Both the position numbers and the translations under genes were made by a program. A stretch of 64,000 nucleotides of DNA from positions 9,675,501 to 9,739,500 of the forward strand of contig NZ_CP069338.1 in the NCBI RefSeq assembly GCF_016859125.1, given 5' to 3'. Shown here in pieces: positions 47,314-56,745 of this stretch. Each line of letters starts with the position of its first letter. The stretch's first letter is position 1. The DNA comes from Archangium violaceum (GTDB lineage Bacteria > Myxococcota > Myxococcia > Myxococcales > Myxococcaceae). The notes below the pieces were generated by a model. The model did not search any database and was not told where the DNA came from. It was given only the letters and a program-made list of their open reading frames with translations.

Positions 47314-48752
47314 CGGCGGCGCAACACGGCCGGCACGAGCAGGGAGAGGAAGGTGGCGGCGAGGCCGGAACTGGTACTGCAGCCACCCTCGTCGTCCTGG
47401 GGCTCCTCGGCGGAGCCTCCACCCACGCCGCCCCCGGTGCCACCGTCACCTCCCGTCCCCGTACCGCCATCCGCTGGCTTTCCGCCGTCCGGGAGCGTTC
47501 CGCCGTCCGAGGGCGTGCCGCCGTCCGGGGGCGTGCTGGTGGTGCCGCAGTCGCCCAGCGAATGCTCCAGCGCGCCGAGCGTGTAGGCCCCCGACGACGG
47601 CCGTGGCCGGGCGCAATGGTCGTCCGTCACCGAGGAGCGCGCGGCGGCACCGCCGATGAGTTTGGAGACGTTGCCCTCGATGCGCAGGTCTCCGGCCAGC
47701 GGCGCCACGTACCAGGAGTCCCAGGTGGCCGAGGTCACGTTCATCATGTTCGTGCCGGCGGTGAAGGTGCCGCCCTCCCGGGTGCGGATGACGGAGGACA
47801 GCACGTTGCCGTGAGCCTCGCCGGTGGAGGAAGCGTAGCGGAAGTCCACGCCGGTGGTCGCGATGAGCGTGTTGAACAGCACCTTCGTGTTGGCGGCCTT
47901 GTTCAGGTAGATGGCCACGTCCGAGCAGTTGATGATGACGTTGTTGCGCAGGATTCCATCGGAGTGCTCGGGGTTGCAGGGAACGGCCGGGTCGAAGGCC
48001 GGCGCGCAATAGGCGTTCCCCGTGCCACCACCCCCGAAGGACAGGCCGATGCGCGTGTTTCCGGCGGGGGCATCCTTGGTGCAGATGACGCGATTGCGCT
48101 CGAAGACGCCGCGCTTGCCACCGCTCTTCATGAACGCGCCGTAGGAGATGCCGTTGTTGGCCTTCGAGAAGTCGTGGATGGAGTTGTCGCGGACGATCCA
48201 GTCGTCACCGGTGTCGATGTTGAGCTTGGTGACGGGCGTCGACGTGTTCCGGATGCGCGTGTCGTAGATCTCATTGTTCTCGATGAGCCCCCGGTGAGGG
48301 ATTTCGTAGACGCCGCTGGCGTTCTTCGTCGCATTCACCTTGAGCTGGGCGTTGAAATCGCGGACGCGGCTGTTGCGCAGGACGAAGTTCTCCGCGTGGC
48401 CCGTGACGTGGAACGCGTGCTCGCAGTTCTGGTCCTGGGCGCAGACCCCCTCGATGGTCAGGCCATCGAAGACCCAGTACCTGCCTGACACCTTGAAGCC
48501 CTCGGTTGCGTTGAACCGGATGAGGGCCGCGTGCCGGTTCGCGGCCCTCACGATGATGGGCTGGGACGCGGAGCCATCCGCCGCACAGTTCAGGTTCGTG
48601 TTGACGGCGTACGTACCGTCCGTGAGGACGATCTCGTCGCCGGCCCGGACGGAGGCGAGCGCTGACTGCAACTCGGTGACGGTGGAGACGTTCTTGACCG
48701 CGGCGAGGCTGGTGCTGGACACCAGGATCAGCGCCAATGACGGGATTCGCAT
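47295..48752 (-). CDS. secreted polysaccharide lyase, PL6-type beta-helix, with MYXO-CTERM-like tail
   Basis: 485 residues. Signal peptide (SLALILVSSTSLAA), then a right-handed beta-helix resembling alginate lyase/chondroitinase-B (PL6) proteins: DEIVLTDGTYAVN, YWVFDGLTIEG, FVLRNSRVRDF, LIENNEIYDT, NSIHDFSKANNG, HSDGILRNNVI, VLFNTLIATTG. After the lyase domain is a Gly/Asp/Pro/Thr repeat region (PDGGTPSDGGT..), then DEGGCSTSSGLAATFLSLL and a basic end, a MYXO-CTERM-like sorting tail. It probably cleaves uronic-acid polysaccharide at the cell surface or outside. The 5' site GGAGGAAG precedes ATG 48752. Confidence 0.88.
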   Translation of the reverse strand: MRIPSLALILVSSTSLAAVKNVSTVTELQSALASVRAGDEIVLTDGTYAVNTNLNCAADGSASQPIIVRAANRHAALIRFNATEGFKVSGRYWVFDGLTIEGVCAQDQNCEHAFHVTGHAENFVLRNSRVRDFNAQLKVNATKNASGVYEIPHRGLIENNEIYDTRIRNTSTPVTKLNIDTGDDWIVRDNSIHDFSKANNGISYGAFMKSGGKRGVFERNRVICTKDAPAGNTRIGLSFGGGGTGNAYCAPAFDPAVPCNPEHSDGILRNNVIINCSDVAIYLNKAANTKVLFNTLIATTGVDFRYASSTGEAHGNVLSSVIRTREGGTFTAGTNMMNVTSATWDSWYVAPLAGDLRIEGNVSKLIGGAAARSSVTDDHCARPRPSSGAYTLGALEHSLGDCGTTSTPPDGGTPSDGGTLPDGGKPADGGTGTGGDGGTGGGVGGGSAEEPQDDEGGCSTSSGLAATFLSLLVPAVLRRRQRVSR

Positions 48753-48991
48753 GGTGGCTCTTCCTCCAAGAAGAGTGGGGGGGGTGCCAGTCTGCCTCGG
48801 TTCCGTCACGCGTCGTGGGTCAAATCCTCCGAAATACCTTCAGCCCGTGACGCGGGCGTGACGGACACCCCGCCCGCGCCTGAGAGTGGATGCCGTGCCT
48901 GTATACATGCCAGACTGCCCGCCACACCCAATGCCAGAGCTGCCCGGCTCCAATGGATGATGGGGGGGGCGGCAGTCTCGGGAATGCACTC

Positions 48992-51799
48992 ATGTTCATG
49001 AGCCATCCGTCTTGTTCGGAACGCAGCAGGGCCGTGCGTCCTTCTTCTTCTGGCTGGGCGCCTCGTGTGAGCGCGCTGCTCGTTTCCCTCCTCCTGCTGA
49101 GCCCACTCGCGTGCTCCACCCTGCCCTCCCGTGGCCAGTTGGTGATGCGCGATGTGAACTTCCCACTGCGCGACCTGAGGTTGCCCTCGGGCATGCGCGT
49201 CATCGTCGAAGAGGATTCTCGCAGTCCCGTGGTGGCGGTGGTGAGCCTGGTAGGCGTTGGCTCGGCGAACAACCCGTCCAAGCAGGAGGGGCTTGCCCAC
49301 CTCGTGGAGCACCTCACCTTCCGAAGCAGGCCGGATGCGAAGTCGAACGTGTGGACGCTGCTCGCTCGCGCGGGGGCGGGTGAGGTCAACGCCTTCACCA
49401 GTCTGGACTACACCCTGTACCACGCCGCCGCGCCCAAGGAGGCGCTGGCCGAGCTGCTGCGCATCGAGGGCCATCGCCTCCGGGCTCCCCTGGCCGGCGT
49501 CGACGCGAAGGTCTTCGAGGTCGAGCGCGAGGTGGTGCGCAACGAGCTGCGTGAGCGCAACGAGACGGGTTACACCGGCCAGGTCTTCACCTGGCTGCAG
49601 GAGGCGTCCTTCCCCGCCGGGCACCCCTACGCGCGCTCGTCCATCGGCACGCACCAGTCGCTCTCGGCGCTCACCCTCCAGGACGCTCGCTCCTTCGTGC
49701 GCCAGCACTACCGCCCGGAGAACATCACCCTCGTCATCGTGGGGGACGTGGACCTGGCCACCATCGACAAGCTCGTCGCCGAGCAGCTTCCGCCGGCGCT
49801 CGTCGGAGAGGGCATTCCGCTCGCTCCCGACAAGCGGTTGCCGGAGCAGCCCCCTGAGCCCCCCCTCGTCCCCAAGGCCCCCCTGGCGCGCTACGAGGCC
49901 GCGGTGCCCACCCCCGAGCTCTACATCAGCTGGGTGCTGCCGCGTGGTTTCGACTCGGCCAGCGCCATCCACGACTTCGTTCGCACCGCCATGGCGCGCG
50001 AGCTCTGGGCCTCGATGAGGGAGGATGGAGACATCGCCGGCATCCAGACCGATCTCGTTCCAGCCCGAACGGCCTCGCTGCTGGTGTGCCGGATCGTCCT
50101 GCGCCAGGGCGCCCATCCGGAGCGGTCCGCGGAGGCGGTGCTCAACCAGCTCTTCCGCGTGTGGAACACGTCCGGTGATGCCACGGAGCAGCTCGTGCGC
50201 AATGCGCGCTTCGGCGAGATGCGGCTGTCGGCCATCAGCGACATGGCACTGGAAGCCGAGCACGTCGTCAGCCGCGCCGTGCGGCGGGCCGAGCTCACCC
50301 ACTTCAACCTCGATGCCCGGGCCTACTCGCGCTCACTGCAGGCCCTGGCGCAGCTGAGTGCCTCGGACATCACCGACTTCGCCTACAAGTACCTGCCCCG
50401 CGAGCGTGCCCACGTCGTCTATGTCAGCCCGCTGGGCACCACGGTGTCCGACACGAGCACCTCCCCCGTGGGGATTTCGGTGTCCTCGAGCGAGGACGAT
50501 GCCGAGGCACAGGTCCTCGCCACGCTGGTTCCCCGAGTCCCCGCTCCGGGCGTCGCGAGCTACCGCACGGTGCGCCTGGAGAACGGGCTCGAGGTCATCA
50601 TCGGCAACCGGCCCGGAATGCCCCTGGTGACGGTGGGGCTCACCCTTCGCGGAGGCAGCTCGGACACCGGCCCGCTCGGGGCGGCGGAGCTCGCCAACCG
50701 GCTCGCATATCCCGAGACCAACCGGGCGGGCACCCCCAGGCACTTTGGCTTCCGCATGAGGCGTCTCGTGGGGCGAGATCATGTCCAGTACGTCCTCTCC
50801 GGCGCGGCGGGCAACGTGGGCAACATGCTCGCCATCCTCTCCGAGGAGATGTCCTCGATACGCACCGAGGACTCGCTGGTGCGCTACTACAAAGAGGAGG
50901 TGCTGCCCTACATCCGCTCCGTGGAGGCCTGGCCGCAGATGGTCGCCGAGCGCGACTTCCGCAAGGCACTCTACGGAGATCACCCCTATGGCCAGGTGGC
51001 CACCGCGAGCGACGTGGAGACGATCTCGACCCGCGCCATCCATGAGTGGCTGAAGCAGACACACCATCCAGCCAACGGCACCGTGGCCATCGTGGGCGAA
51101 GTGGATGTGGATCAGGTGGAGCAGCTCGCACGCGAGTGGCTCGGCCGCTGGCATGCGAAGGGCGATGGCCTGCCCCTCGCGGCACCGCCTCCCCCGGAGC
51201 AGAGCATCGTCGGCAAGCCCCGGTTCGTCATCACCGAGCGTCCGGGCGCCACCCAGGCGCAGCTGCAGGTGGGTTGCCTCCTGCCCACCCCGGACGAAGC
51301 CGCGGCGACGCGCTATTCGGTGCTCGCGGAGTTGGCGAGCGAGCGGCTCACCCAGGCCCTGCGTCACGAGCTGGGCGCCAGCTATGGCTTTCACGGCTCC
51401 AGTGCCCTGTTTCGTGGCGGCACCTCGCAGCTCGTCCTTCGCGGCACGGTGGACAACGCCCACCTCCCCCATGCGCTCAAGGCCTTCACGCAGCACCTCG
51501 CGGAGCTCTCCGCGGGCACCTTCCGTCCGGGTGAGCTCGCGCGCACCCAGAGGCGGCTCCTCAACGACTACGCCGTGTCGCTTGGCACCTCGGGAGAGCG
51601 CGTCACCGCGGTGCTCAGTGCCCGCAACCTCGGCTGGTCCCTGGGCGCGGTGGACGAGCTCCCCGCCCATCTGTCCGCCGTGACGGAGAAGGCGGTGAGC
51701 CAGGACTTCACCGCGTGTACCCAGGGGCGATTCGTCTTCTCCATCCTCGGAGACCCGGCGGTGGTGCGGGCCGCGGTGCAGGAGATGCCCACGCCGTAG
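48992..51799 (+). CDS. M16 family zinc metallopeptidase, lipoprotein
   Basis: About 935 residues with two M16 modules. A signal with lipobox (LLLLSPLAC, Cys41) precedes the first module, which has the inverted zinc motif HLVEH (His103, Glu106, His107) and a Glu at about 185 (VVRNELRE). The second module (from ~525, RLENGLEVIIGNRPGMPLV) lacks HxxEH, as in processing peptidases and PqqL-type proteins where one half is catalytic. It would be anchored in the envelope and cleave peptides. ATG 48992 is chosen as an initiator close to the signal; in-frame ATGs at 48953 and 48998 are possible. Confidence 0.93.
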   Translation: MFMSHPSCSERSRAVRPSSSGWAPRVSALLVSLLLLSPLACSTLPSRGQLVMRDVNFPLRDLRLPSGMRVIVEEDSRSPVVAVVSLVGVGSANNPSKQEGLAHLVEHLTFRSRPDAKSNVWTLLARAGAGEVNAFTSLDYTLYHAAAPKEALAELLRIEGHRLRAPLAGVDAKVFEVEREVVRNELRERNETGYTGQVFTWLQEASFPAGHPYARSSIGTHQSLSALTLQDARSFVRQHYRPENITLVIVGDVDLATIDKLVAEQLPPALVGEGIPLAPDKRLPEQPPEPPLVPKAPLARYEAAVPTPELYISWVLPRGFDSASAIHDFVRTAMARELWASMREDGDIAGIQTDLVPARTASLLVCRIVLRQGAHPERSAEAVLNQLFRVWNTSGDATEQLVRNARFGEMRLSAISDMALEAEHVVSRAVRRAELTHFNLDARAYSRSLQALAQLSASDITDFAYKYLPRERAHVVYVSPLGTTVSDTSTSPVGISVSSSEDDAEAQVLATLVPRVPAPGVASYRTVRLENGLEVIIGNRPGMPLVTVGLTLRGGSSDTGPLGAAELANRLAYPETNRAGTPRHFGFRMRRLVGRDHVQYVLSGAAGNVGNMLAILSEEMSSIRTEDSLVRYYKEEVLPYIRSVEAWPQMVAERDFRKALYGDHPYGQVATASDVETISTRAIHEWLKQTHHPANGTVAIVGEVDVDQVEQLAREWLGRWHAKGDGLPLAAPPPPEQSIVGKPRFVITERPGATQAQLQVGCLLPTPDEAAATRYSVLAELASERLTQALRHELGASYGFHGSSALFRGGTSQLVLRGTVDNAHLPHALKAFTQHLAELSAGTFRPGELARTQRRLLNDYAVSLGTSGERVTAVLSARNLGWSLGAVDELPAHLSAVTEKAVSQDFTACTQGRFVFSILGDPAVVRAAVQEMPTP

Positions 51800-52203
51800 C
51801 CTTGCCGATGCAGGATGGCGGCGCCAGCGCCTACCGCGAACAAGCTGTTCCCAACGCCCCAAAGCCCCATCAGTTCCCGGCGCGTACCGCTCGAGATGGG
51901 GGTCCCACCGTATTCAGGACGGGCGCGAACGCTGGCAAGACGATCTCGATCGCCTTGCATGTTGGTACACCTCTCCAGCCGCGGGAGGCTCAAACGAACA
52001 CCTGCCTCCTCGTTGTCGGAGAGGCGCTGAAACCATTTGAAATGAATCGCCTCCAGATGACAGACATGTTGCCTCCGCAGCTGTGACAGCCCTCACACTC
52101 CAGGGTTGAAGTGGCGCACAGACCCGGTGGAGAGAGCAGTGGAGGTGACGATCTCCTCTGGATGCCAGCCAGCCCCAGGGGCAGAGCGGTGTAGGGTCGT
52201 TCC
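51800..52203. other. intergenic region of unlike composition, 404 bp
   Basis: No gene I can name. The stretch from about 51830 to 52090 is less GC-rich and less GC3-biased than its neighbours. Open frames exist on both strands without start signals (for example ALHVGTPLQPREAQTNTCLL on plus). It may be a remnant or foreign DNA. Confidence 0.35.
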
Positions 52204-52724
52204 ATGGCACGCAGTCCCTTGGGGGCGCGCAGGATGTTGCTCCTCGTCATCGCGACGGTGGTTCTCGCCTACCTGGTACTCTGCCTCCAGGTGTTCCTCT
52301 TTCAGAGGAACATCCTCTTCCCGGTGCCTCCAGGGGCGCGCGAGCCGCAAATGCCCGGCGCCACGCTGCTGCGGATTCCTGGGAGGGAGGGCTCGACGGT
52401 CTACGTGCTGCACATACCCGCGCCGCCGGGAGCGCCAACGGTGGTGCACTTTCATGGCAACGGAGACCAGCTCGCGGACCAGATCCCGGTGGCGTGGCGC
52501 TTCAAGGAGGCCGGGCTCGGCTTCTATGTGATGGAGTACCCGGGCTATGGGCTCGCGGCGGATGGGGGAGGACACTGGGCCGCTTGTTCCCTCGCGCCAC
52601 CGTGCGGCTCGTGGAGGGGGCGACCCACAATGATGTGTTCTACACGCCAGGCGTCCTCGAGGAGCTGGTGCGGTTCGCGCGAGCTGGGGCGTCACACGTG
52701 GACACGGGCCACCCCGAGCCATGA
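52204..52724 (+). pseudogene. deleted and frameshifted alpha/beta hydrolase (BEM46-like)
   Basis: The N-terminal part is intact: a membrane anchor (LLLVIATVVLAYLVLCLQV), FLFQRNILFPVP, TVVHFHGNGDQLADQ, and FYVMEYPGYGLAADG, the start of the BEM46/YfhR fold. At about 52565 the frame changes and the next part reads LGRLFPRATVRLVEGATHND, the end of the same fold with the His. About 120 residues carrying the nucleophile Ser and the Asp are missing. It must be inactive. Confidence 0.78.
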
Positions 52725-52778
52725 TGGTTGGGAGACAGGCTTCGAACCCGTCTCCCCGTGGAAGCCGAGGCTCCGGTC

Positions 52779-53981
52779 CTACTTGCGCTGCCAGACCCGG
52801 ACGTAGTCGACGTACATGTACATCGGGAAGTCCGCCAGGTTGGGCTCGGCATTGCCCGTGAACTGACCGCCCAGGGCCAGGTTCAGGATGATGTGGAACG
52901 GCTTCTGGAACTCCTCCTTGTTGCTCGCCGTGATGTCCACGGTGTGCACCGGCGAGGGGTTCGTCTCACGGTCGACGTACCAGCGGATCTGCGTGGGCTC
53001 CCACTCGATCGTGTACAGGTGGAACTGCGTGACGTTGCCCACGTAGATGTTGCCCGGCTGATCGTTGTTCATGCCGTTCGCCCACGGATAGAGCCCGATG
53101 CGCGAGTCCCAGAACAGGTTCTGGTACGTGTTCGTCTCGCTGTTCTTGTGCTCCATGATGTCGATCTCGCCGCAGCTGGACCAGTTGGACGCCATCACGT
53201 CGTAGTGGCTCATCGGCGCGGCGTAGTTCGTGGTCACGGTGTCGTCGCACGCCGTCCCCATCATCCAGAAGGCCGGCCAGGTGCCAATCGCGTTGGGCAT
53301 GGCGATCCGGGCCTCGATCCGCCCATGCGTCCAGGAGCGCTTGCCCTTGGTCGTGATGCGCCCCGAGCGCTGGTACCAGTTACGGCCGGCGATCACCGTG
53401 GGCGTGGTGTGGTACTCGGCCTTGATGACGAGGTTGCCGTTCTGCACGTACGTGTTCTCCGGCCGGTACCACTCCCACTCCCCGTTGCCCCAGCCCGAGA
53501 AGGCCCCCGCGCCCGGATTCCAGCCGTTGCCGACGTGGTAGCTCCAGTTGGCCGCGTTGGGCTGACCGCTGCCGTCGAAGGTGTCCTCCCACACCACGGT
53601 CCAGGAACCGCCAGGATTGGGGTTGGTGCCGGACATGGAGAACTGCGCCCACGCCGTGTCCGTCGCGCCGCCGGAGTAGCTGCCGATCGTGAAGAAGTAG
53701 CGCACCGTCGCGCCCGTCGGCACGCCCGTGACGTTGTACGTATGATTCGTGCCGCTGGCCGTCATCCGGACGTTGAGCTGCGTCCCACCATTGACCTGGT
53801 AGTGCAGATCCGCCCACGGCGCGTCGTTCACGTAGAACCGCACGCTGGTGGTGGAGGTGATCGTGTAACCCGACGTGGCCGCGGACGCGCCCGTCGCCAG
53901 CAGCACGGCGAACATCAGCACCATCCACCGCACCGCCAGAAACCCCCGGACTCCAGCCTTCGTGGATTCACCGCGATTCAT
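52779..53981 (-). CDS. secreted glycoside hydrolase family 16 beta-glucanase with N-terminal carbohydrate-binding domain
   Basis: 400 residues. Signal peptide (VLMFAVLLATGASA), then a beta-sandwich module (about 36-118) resembling CBM56-type beta-1,3-glucan-binding domains, then GH16 (from ~125, WTVVWEDTFDGSGQP). The catalytic motif EIDIMEH is at 272-278 (Glu272 nucleophile, Asp274, Glu277 acid/base), with the beta-1,3(4)-glucanase style. HGRIEARIAMP and PFHIILNLALGG are also present. It probably digests fungal or plant beta-glucan outside the cell. The CBM family is inferred. Confidence 0.93.
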   Translation of the reverse strand: MNRGESTKAGVRGFLAVRWMVLMFAVLLATGASAATSGYTITSTTSVRFYVNDAPWADLHYQVNGGTQLNVRMTASGTNHTYNVTGVPTGATVRYFFTIGSYSGGATDTAWAQFSMSGTNPNPGGSWTVVWEDTFDGSGQPNAANWSYHVGNGWNPGAGAFSGWGNGEWEWYRPENTYVQNGNLVIKAEYHTTPTVIAGRNWYQRSGRITTKGKRSWTHGRIEARIAMPNAIGTWPAFWMMGTACDDTVTTNYAAPMSHYDVMASNWSSCGEIDIMEHKNSETNTYQNLFWDSRIGLYPWANGMNNDQPGNIYVGNVTQFHLYTIEWEPTQIRWYVDRETNPSPVHTVDITASNKEEFQKPFHIILNLALGGQFTGNAEPNLADFPMYMYVDYVRVWQRK

Positions 53982-54246
53982 CTGTTGCTCCTCACTTGGG
54001 GTAGGGAGGACCTGTCATTTTCGAGATTCCGACAAGCCCGGTCTCGAGCGCTAATCCAGGAAGTCGGAGAATCGCAATGACAGTGTGACAGGAGTCTGAT
54101 TGATTCGTACTTTCGCAAACATTAGACTGGGGCCGCGTTGTCCGAGGGGGGCCCACAGTGAGTTCGAGCACATTCGTTCGAGGAGCTGCTACGACCCCTC
54201 GGAGGCCGCGCGTCCATGACCATGGACAGCTTCCAGGAACCTCCTC

Positions 54247-54885
54247 ATGCCCTTGATTCGACTCGCCCTGGCGCTCTCTCTTGGGAGCGTCGCGCCCGAC
54301 GCCCCGGCGTCCCAACCCGAGGCGGTGGTCGCCTCCCCTCCCCCCAGTGCACCCACTGAGCCCGGTGCACCCAGCGTCAGGCCCCACACGCGCTGGGGAT
54401 TGATGCTCGACGGGGGCCTTCCCGATCTGGCGGGCGCCTCGGTGCTCTACCGCCCGTTGCCGTGGCTGCGTTTCAGCGGAGGCCTGGCGACCAATACGGC
54501 CGGCGTGGCGGTGCGCGCGGGCGTCGGCGTGGCCTTCTACTTCCCCATCACGCCCTCCCTGAATGTGGATGTCGGCCACTACTTCGGTGCCGACTACCGC
54601 CCGCTCTACCAGAGGCTCGGCGGCTCCAGCTCCGATGAGGGCGCCGAGCTGCTGAAGGATCTCAGCTACGACTTCGCCTCCGCCACCGTCGGATTGGAGC
54701 TCGGCTCACCGCGCCACTTCGTCTTCTTCGTGCGCGCGGGCATCAGCTACTGGTCCTTCGACGCTGGGAATTCCGAGGCCTTTCTCCGGACCGTCTTCGA
54801 GGACCCGGGGATCAGCGCGGATCCCGTCGGGCTGCGATTCACCTCCCCCTCGGCGAAGCTGGGCTTCCTCATCTACTTCCGTTGA
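54247..54885 (+). CDS. predicted outer-membrane beta-barrel protein, unknown
   Basis: 212 residues. A short signal (LIRLALALSLGSVA) and Pro/Ala/Ser spacer, then alternating strands: RWGLMLDGGLPDL, ASVLYRPLPWLRFSGGL, GVGVAFYFPITPSLNVDVGH, HFVFFVRAGISYW, ending in LGFLIYFR, an aromatic C-terminus typical of outer-membrane barrels. No family recognised. A lipoprotein gene starts 20 bp after its stop, probably in the same operon. Confidence 0.7.
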   Translation: MPLIRLALALSLGSVAPDAPASQPEAVVASPPPSAPTEPGAPSVRPHTRWGLMLDGGLPDLAGASVLYRPLPWLRFSGGLATNTAGVAVRAGVGVAFYFPITPSLNVDVGHYFGADYRPLYQRLGGSSSDEGAELLKDLSYDFASATVGLELGSPRHFVFFVRAGISYWSFDAGNSEAFLRTVFEDPGISADPVGLRFTSPSAKLGFLIYFR

Positions 54886-54905
54886 TTCCAGGGACAGAGA
54901 TCACC

Positions 54906-55475
54906 ATGAGCCATCTTCGACGCGCCTTGCTGCTGCTGTCCCTGTCCGGATTCCTCGGGGGCTGCTCGGACTTCTCCTTCAAGGACCTCTTCTTCGTGGA
55001 GTTGGAGGAGGAGCGGATGTGCAAGCAACTGGAGGACTTCGTGATGCCGGCGGCGCCGCCGGGGTCCTATGAGGTGAGCACGGTCCTCCCCTTCTCCTTC
55101 CCCGGCAGCATCGAGAGCGACACCGTGGGTTCGCTCACCCTCCAGCTCACCGAGGTGACGCTGCAGACCGACGACAACTCCCGGTTCGACACCATCGACG
55201 AGGCGATGCTGGCGATGCGGCCCGAGGGCGCCACCGACCTCTCCCAAGCGACCATGCTCCTCGCCTACGAGCGACAGCCAGGAGCCGGCGTTCAGGGCGT
55301 CCAGCTCCGGGGTGAGGAGGTGGACCTGACCCGGTTGAACCGGGACGGCCCGGTGGAGCTCTACCTCCAGGCAAAGGGGGCACTCCCCAACGAGGAGTGG
55401 ACCCTGCGCGGACGGGCCTGCATGGCCTTCAGGGTCCGGGTCAACTACCTCTACCTGCTCCTGCCTACCCCGTGA
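54906..55475 (+). CDS. predicted lipoprotein, unknown
   Basis: 189 residues. Lipobox in LSLSGFLGGCSDF, Cys20. The mature part has two hydrophobic-strand regions (GSLTLQLTEVTL; EWTLRGRACMAFRVRVNYLYL) and could be a small beta-sandwich. It follows the barrel gene closely, so the two may form an envelope pair. Its stop overlaps the convergent reductase gene by 11 bases. No family recognised. Confidence 0.72.
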   Translation: MSHLRRALLLLSLSGFLGGCSDFSFKDLFFVELEEERMCKQLEDFVMPAAPPGSYEVSTVLPFSFPGSIESDTVGSLTLQLTEVTLQTDDNSRFDTIDEAMLAMRPEGATDLSQATMLLAYERQPGAGVQGVQLRGEEVDLTRLNRDGPVELYLQAKGALPNEEWTLRGRACMAFRVRVNYLYLLLPTP

Positions 55476-56715
55476 CCTCGAAGGTCATGTCCGCCCGCCG
55501 CAGGCGCTCGACGAGCTTCATGCCCATGCTCGAGGCGGGGGTGAGGACGCCGCCCTCCTTGGGGATGTCGTCGAAGGCGAGACACAGGGCGGACTCGGAG
55601 AGCATCCGGGACGTGGCCGCGTAGCCGGGATCGCCCCGACCGGCCACCTTCCCTTCCAGCCGCACGGGGCGTCCGGTCTTCGCGGACGTCCCCTCTCCTA
55701 TCAGGCGGATCTCGAAGGAACCCCGCTCGCGCTCCTCCTCCGAGGGACCCTCCCCGGGGGCGAACCGCTTCTCGATCAGGCGCCTCACCGGAGGAATGCT
55801 CGCGGCGGCGAAGAGGCCACCGACGAGCCCCGCGGACATGCCGGCCGCGGAGAGCATCCCCTTCACGCCCGGCCCGAAGCTCGACGCCTCGGAGTAGAGG
55901 AAGTCCTGGCCCCAGGGGTAGCCGAGCAGCGCGTTGGAGCGCCGCACCACGCGGGTGTTGACGGCCGCCATCACGAAGGGGCCCGTCCACCGCCCGAGCT
56001 CCGCGTCGTAGCGCACGCCGAGCTGATCTCGCTCCTCGGGACGACCGCGCCGCGGCTCCGGGTCGAGCGCATGGGGATTGCCGAGCACCCGGCGCACGGA
56101 AGGGTCCGCGCGGGTCTCGTCCACGGCCTGCAGCATGCTCGCCACGGTACCCCCGCTGACGCCGCCGCGGAGCTTCGTCACGAGGTAGCGCACGCGGTTG
56201 CAGTGTGAGCCATGCTGCTGCCGCATGTGCTCCTGGATCACGAGCACGCCCAGGTCCGAGGGGATGGAGTCGAAGCCACAGGTATGGACGATGCGCGCCC
56301 CCGTCTCCCGGGCGCGCGCGTGGTGGGCGTCGATCGTCCGACGCATCCATTGCACCTCGCCCGTCAGGTCGCAGTAGTCCGTTCCGCTGCGGGCGCAGGC
56401 GGCCACCAGCTCGTCACCGTGGCGCGCGTAGGGACCCACGGTGGTGATGACCACGCGCGTGCGGGCCACCAGGGCGTCCAGCGAGGCCGGGTCCTTCGCG
56501 TCCCCGAGCACGAGGGGAAGGCTGGCACAGGCGGGGTGCTTCGCGGCGAGCGACGCGCGCACCTGCTCGAGTCGTGCGCGGTCCCGGCCGGCGAGGGCCC
56601 AGCGCGCCCGGTGGGCGTCCTGGGTTCTCGCGAGGTATTCGGCGACGAGGCGGCCGGTGAAGCCGGTGGCGCCCCACAAGATGATGTCGAATTCGACGTT
56701 CGCTGTCTTGGGCAT
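55465..56715 (-). CDS. saccharopine dehydrogenase-like / trans-acting enoyl reductase family protein
   Basis: 416 residues. An N-terminal Rossmann fold has DIILWGATGFTGRLVAEYLA and WALAGRDRARLEQV; VVITTVGPYARHGDELVAACA and GTDYCDLTGEVQWMR are strongly conserved in this family; HTCGFDSIPSDLGVL follows. In mycobacteria the relatives are trans-acting enoyl reductases for phenolic lipids; elsewhere they are uncharacterised NADP-dependent reductases. There are no polyketide synthase genes nearby, so the substrate is unknown. Confidence 0.88.
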   Translation of the reverse strand: MPKTANVEFDIILWGATGFTGRLVAEYLARTQDAHRARWALAGRDRARLEQVRASLAAKHPACASLPLVLGDAKDPASLDALVARTRVVITTVGPYARHGDELVAACARSGTDYCDLTGEVQWMRRTIDAHHARARETGARIVHTCGFDSIPSDLGVLVIQEHMRQQHGSHCNRVRYLVTKLRGGVSGGTVASMLQAVDETRADPSVRRVLGNPHALDPEPRRGRPEERDQLGVRYDAELGRWTGPFVMAAVNTRVVRRSNALLGYPWGQDFLYSEASSFGPGVKGMLSAAGMSAGLVGGLFAAASIPPVRRLIEKRFAPGEGPSEEERERGSFEIRLIGEGTSAKTGRPVRLEGKVAGRGDPGYAATSRMLSESALCLAFDDIPKEGGVLTPASSMGMKLVERLRRADMTFEVTG

Positions 56716-56745
56716 GGGGCGCCGACCATACTTCTTCGCGGCCCC

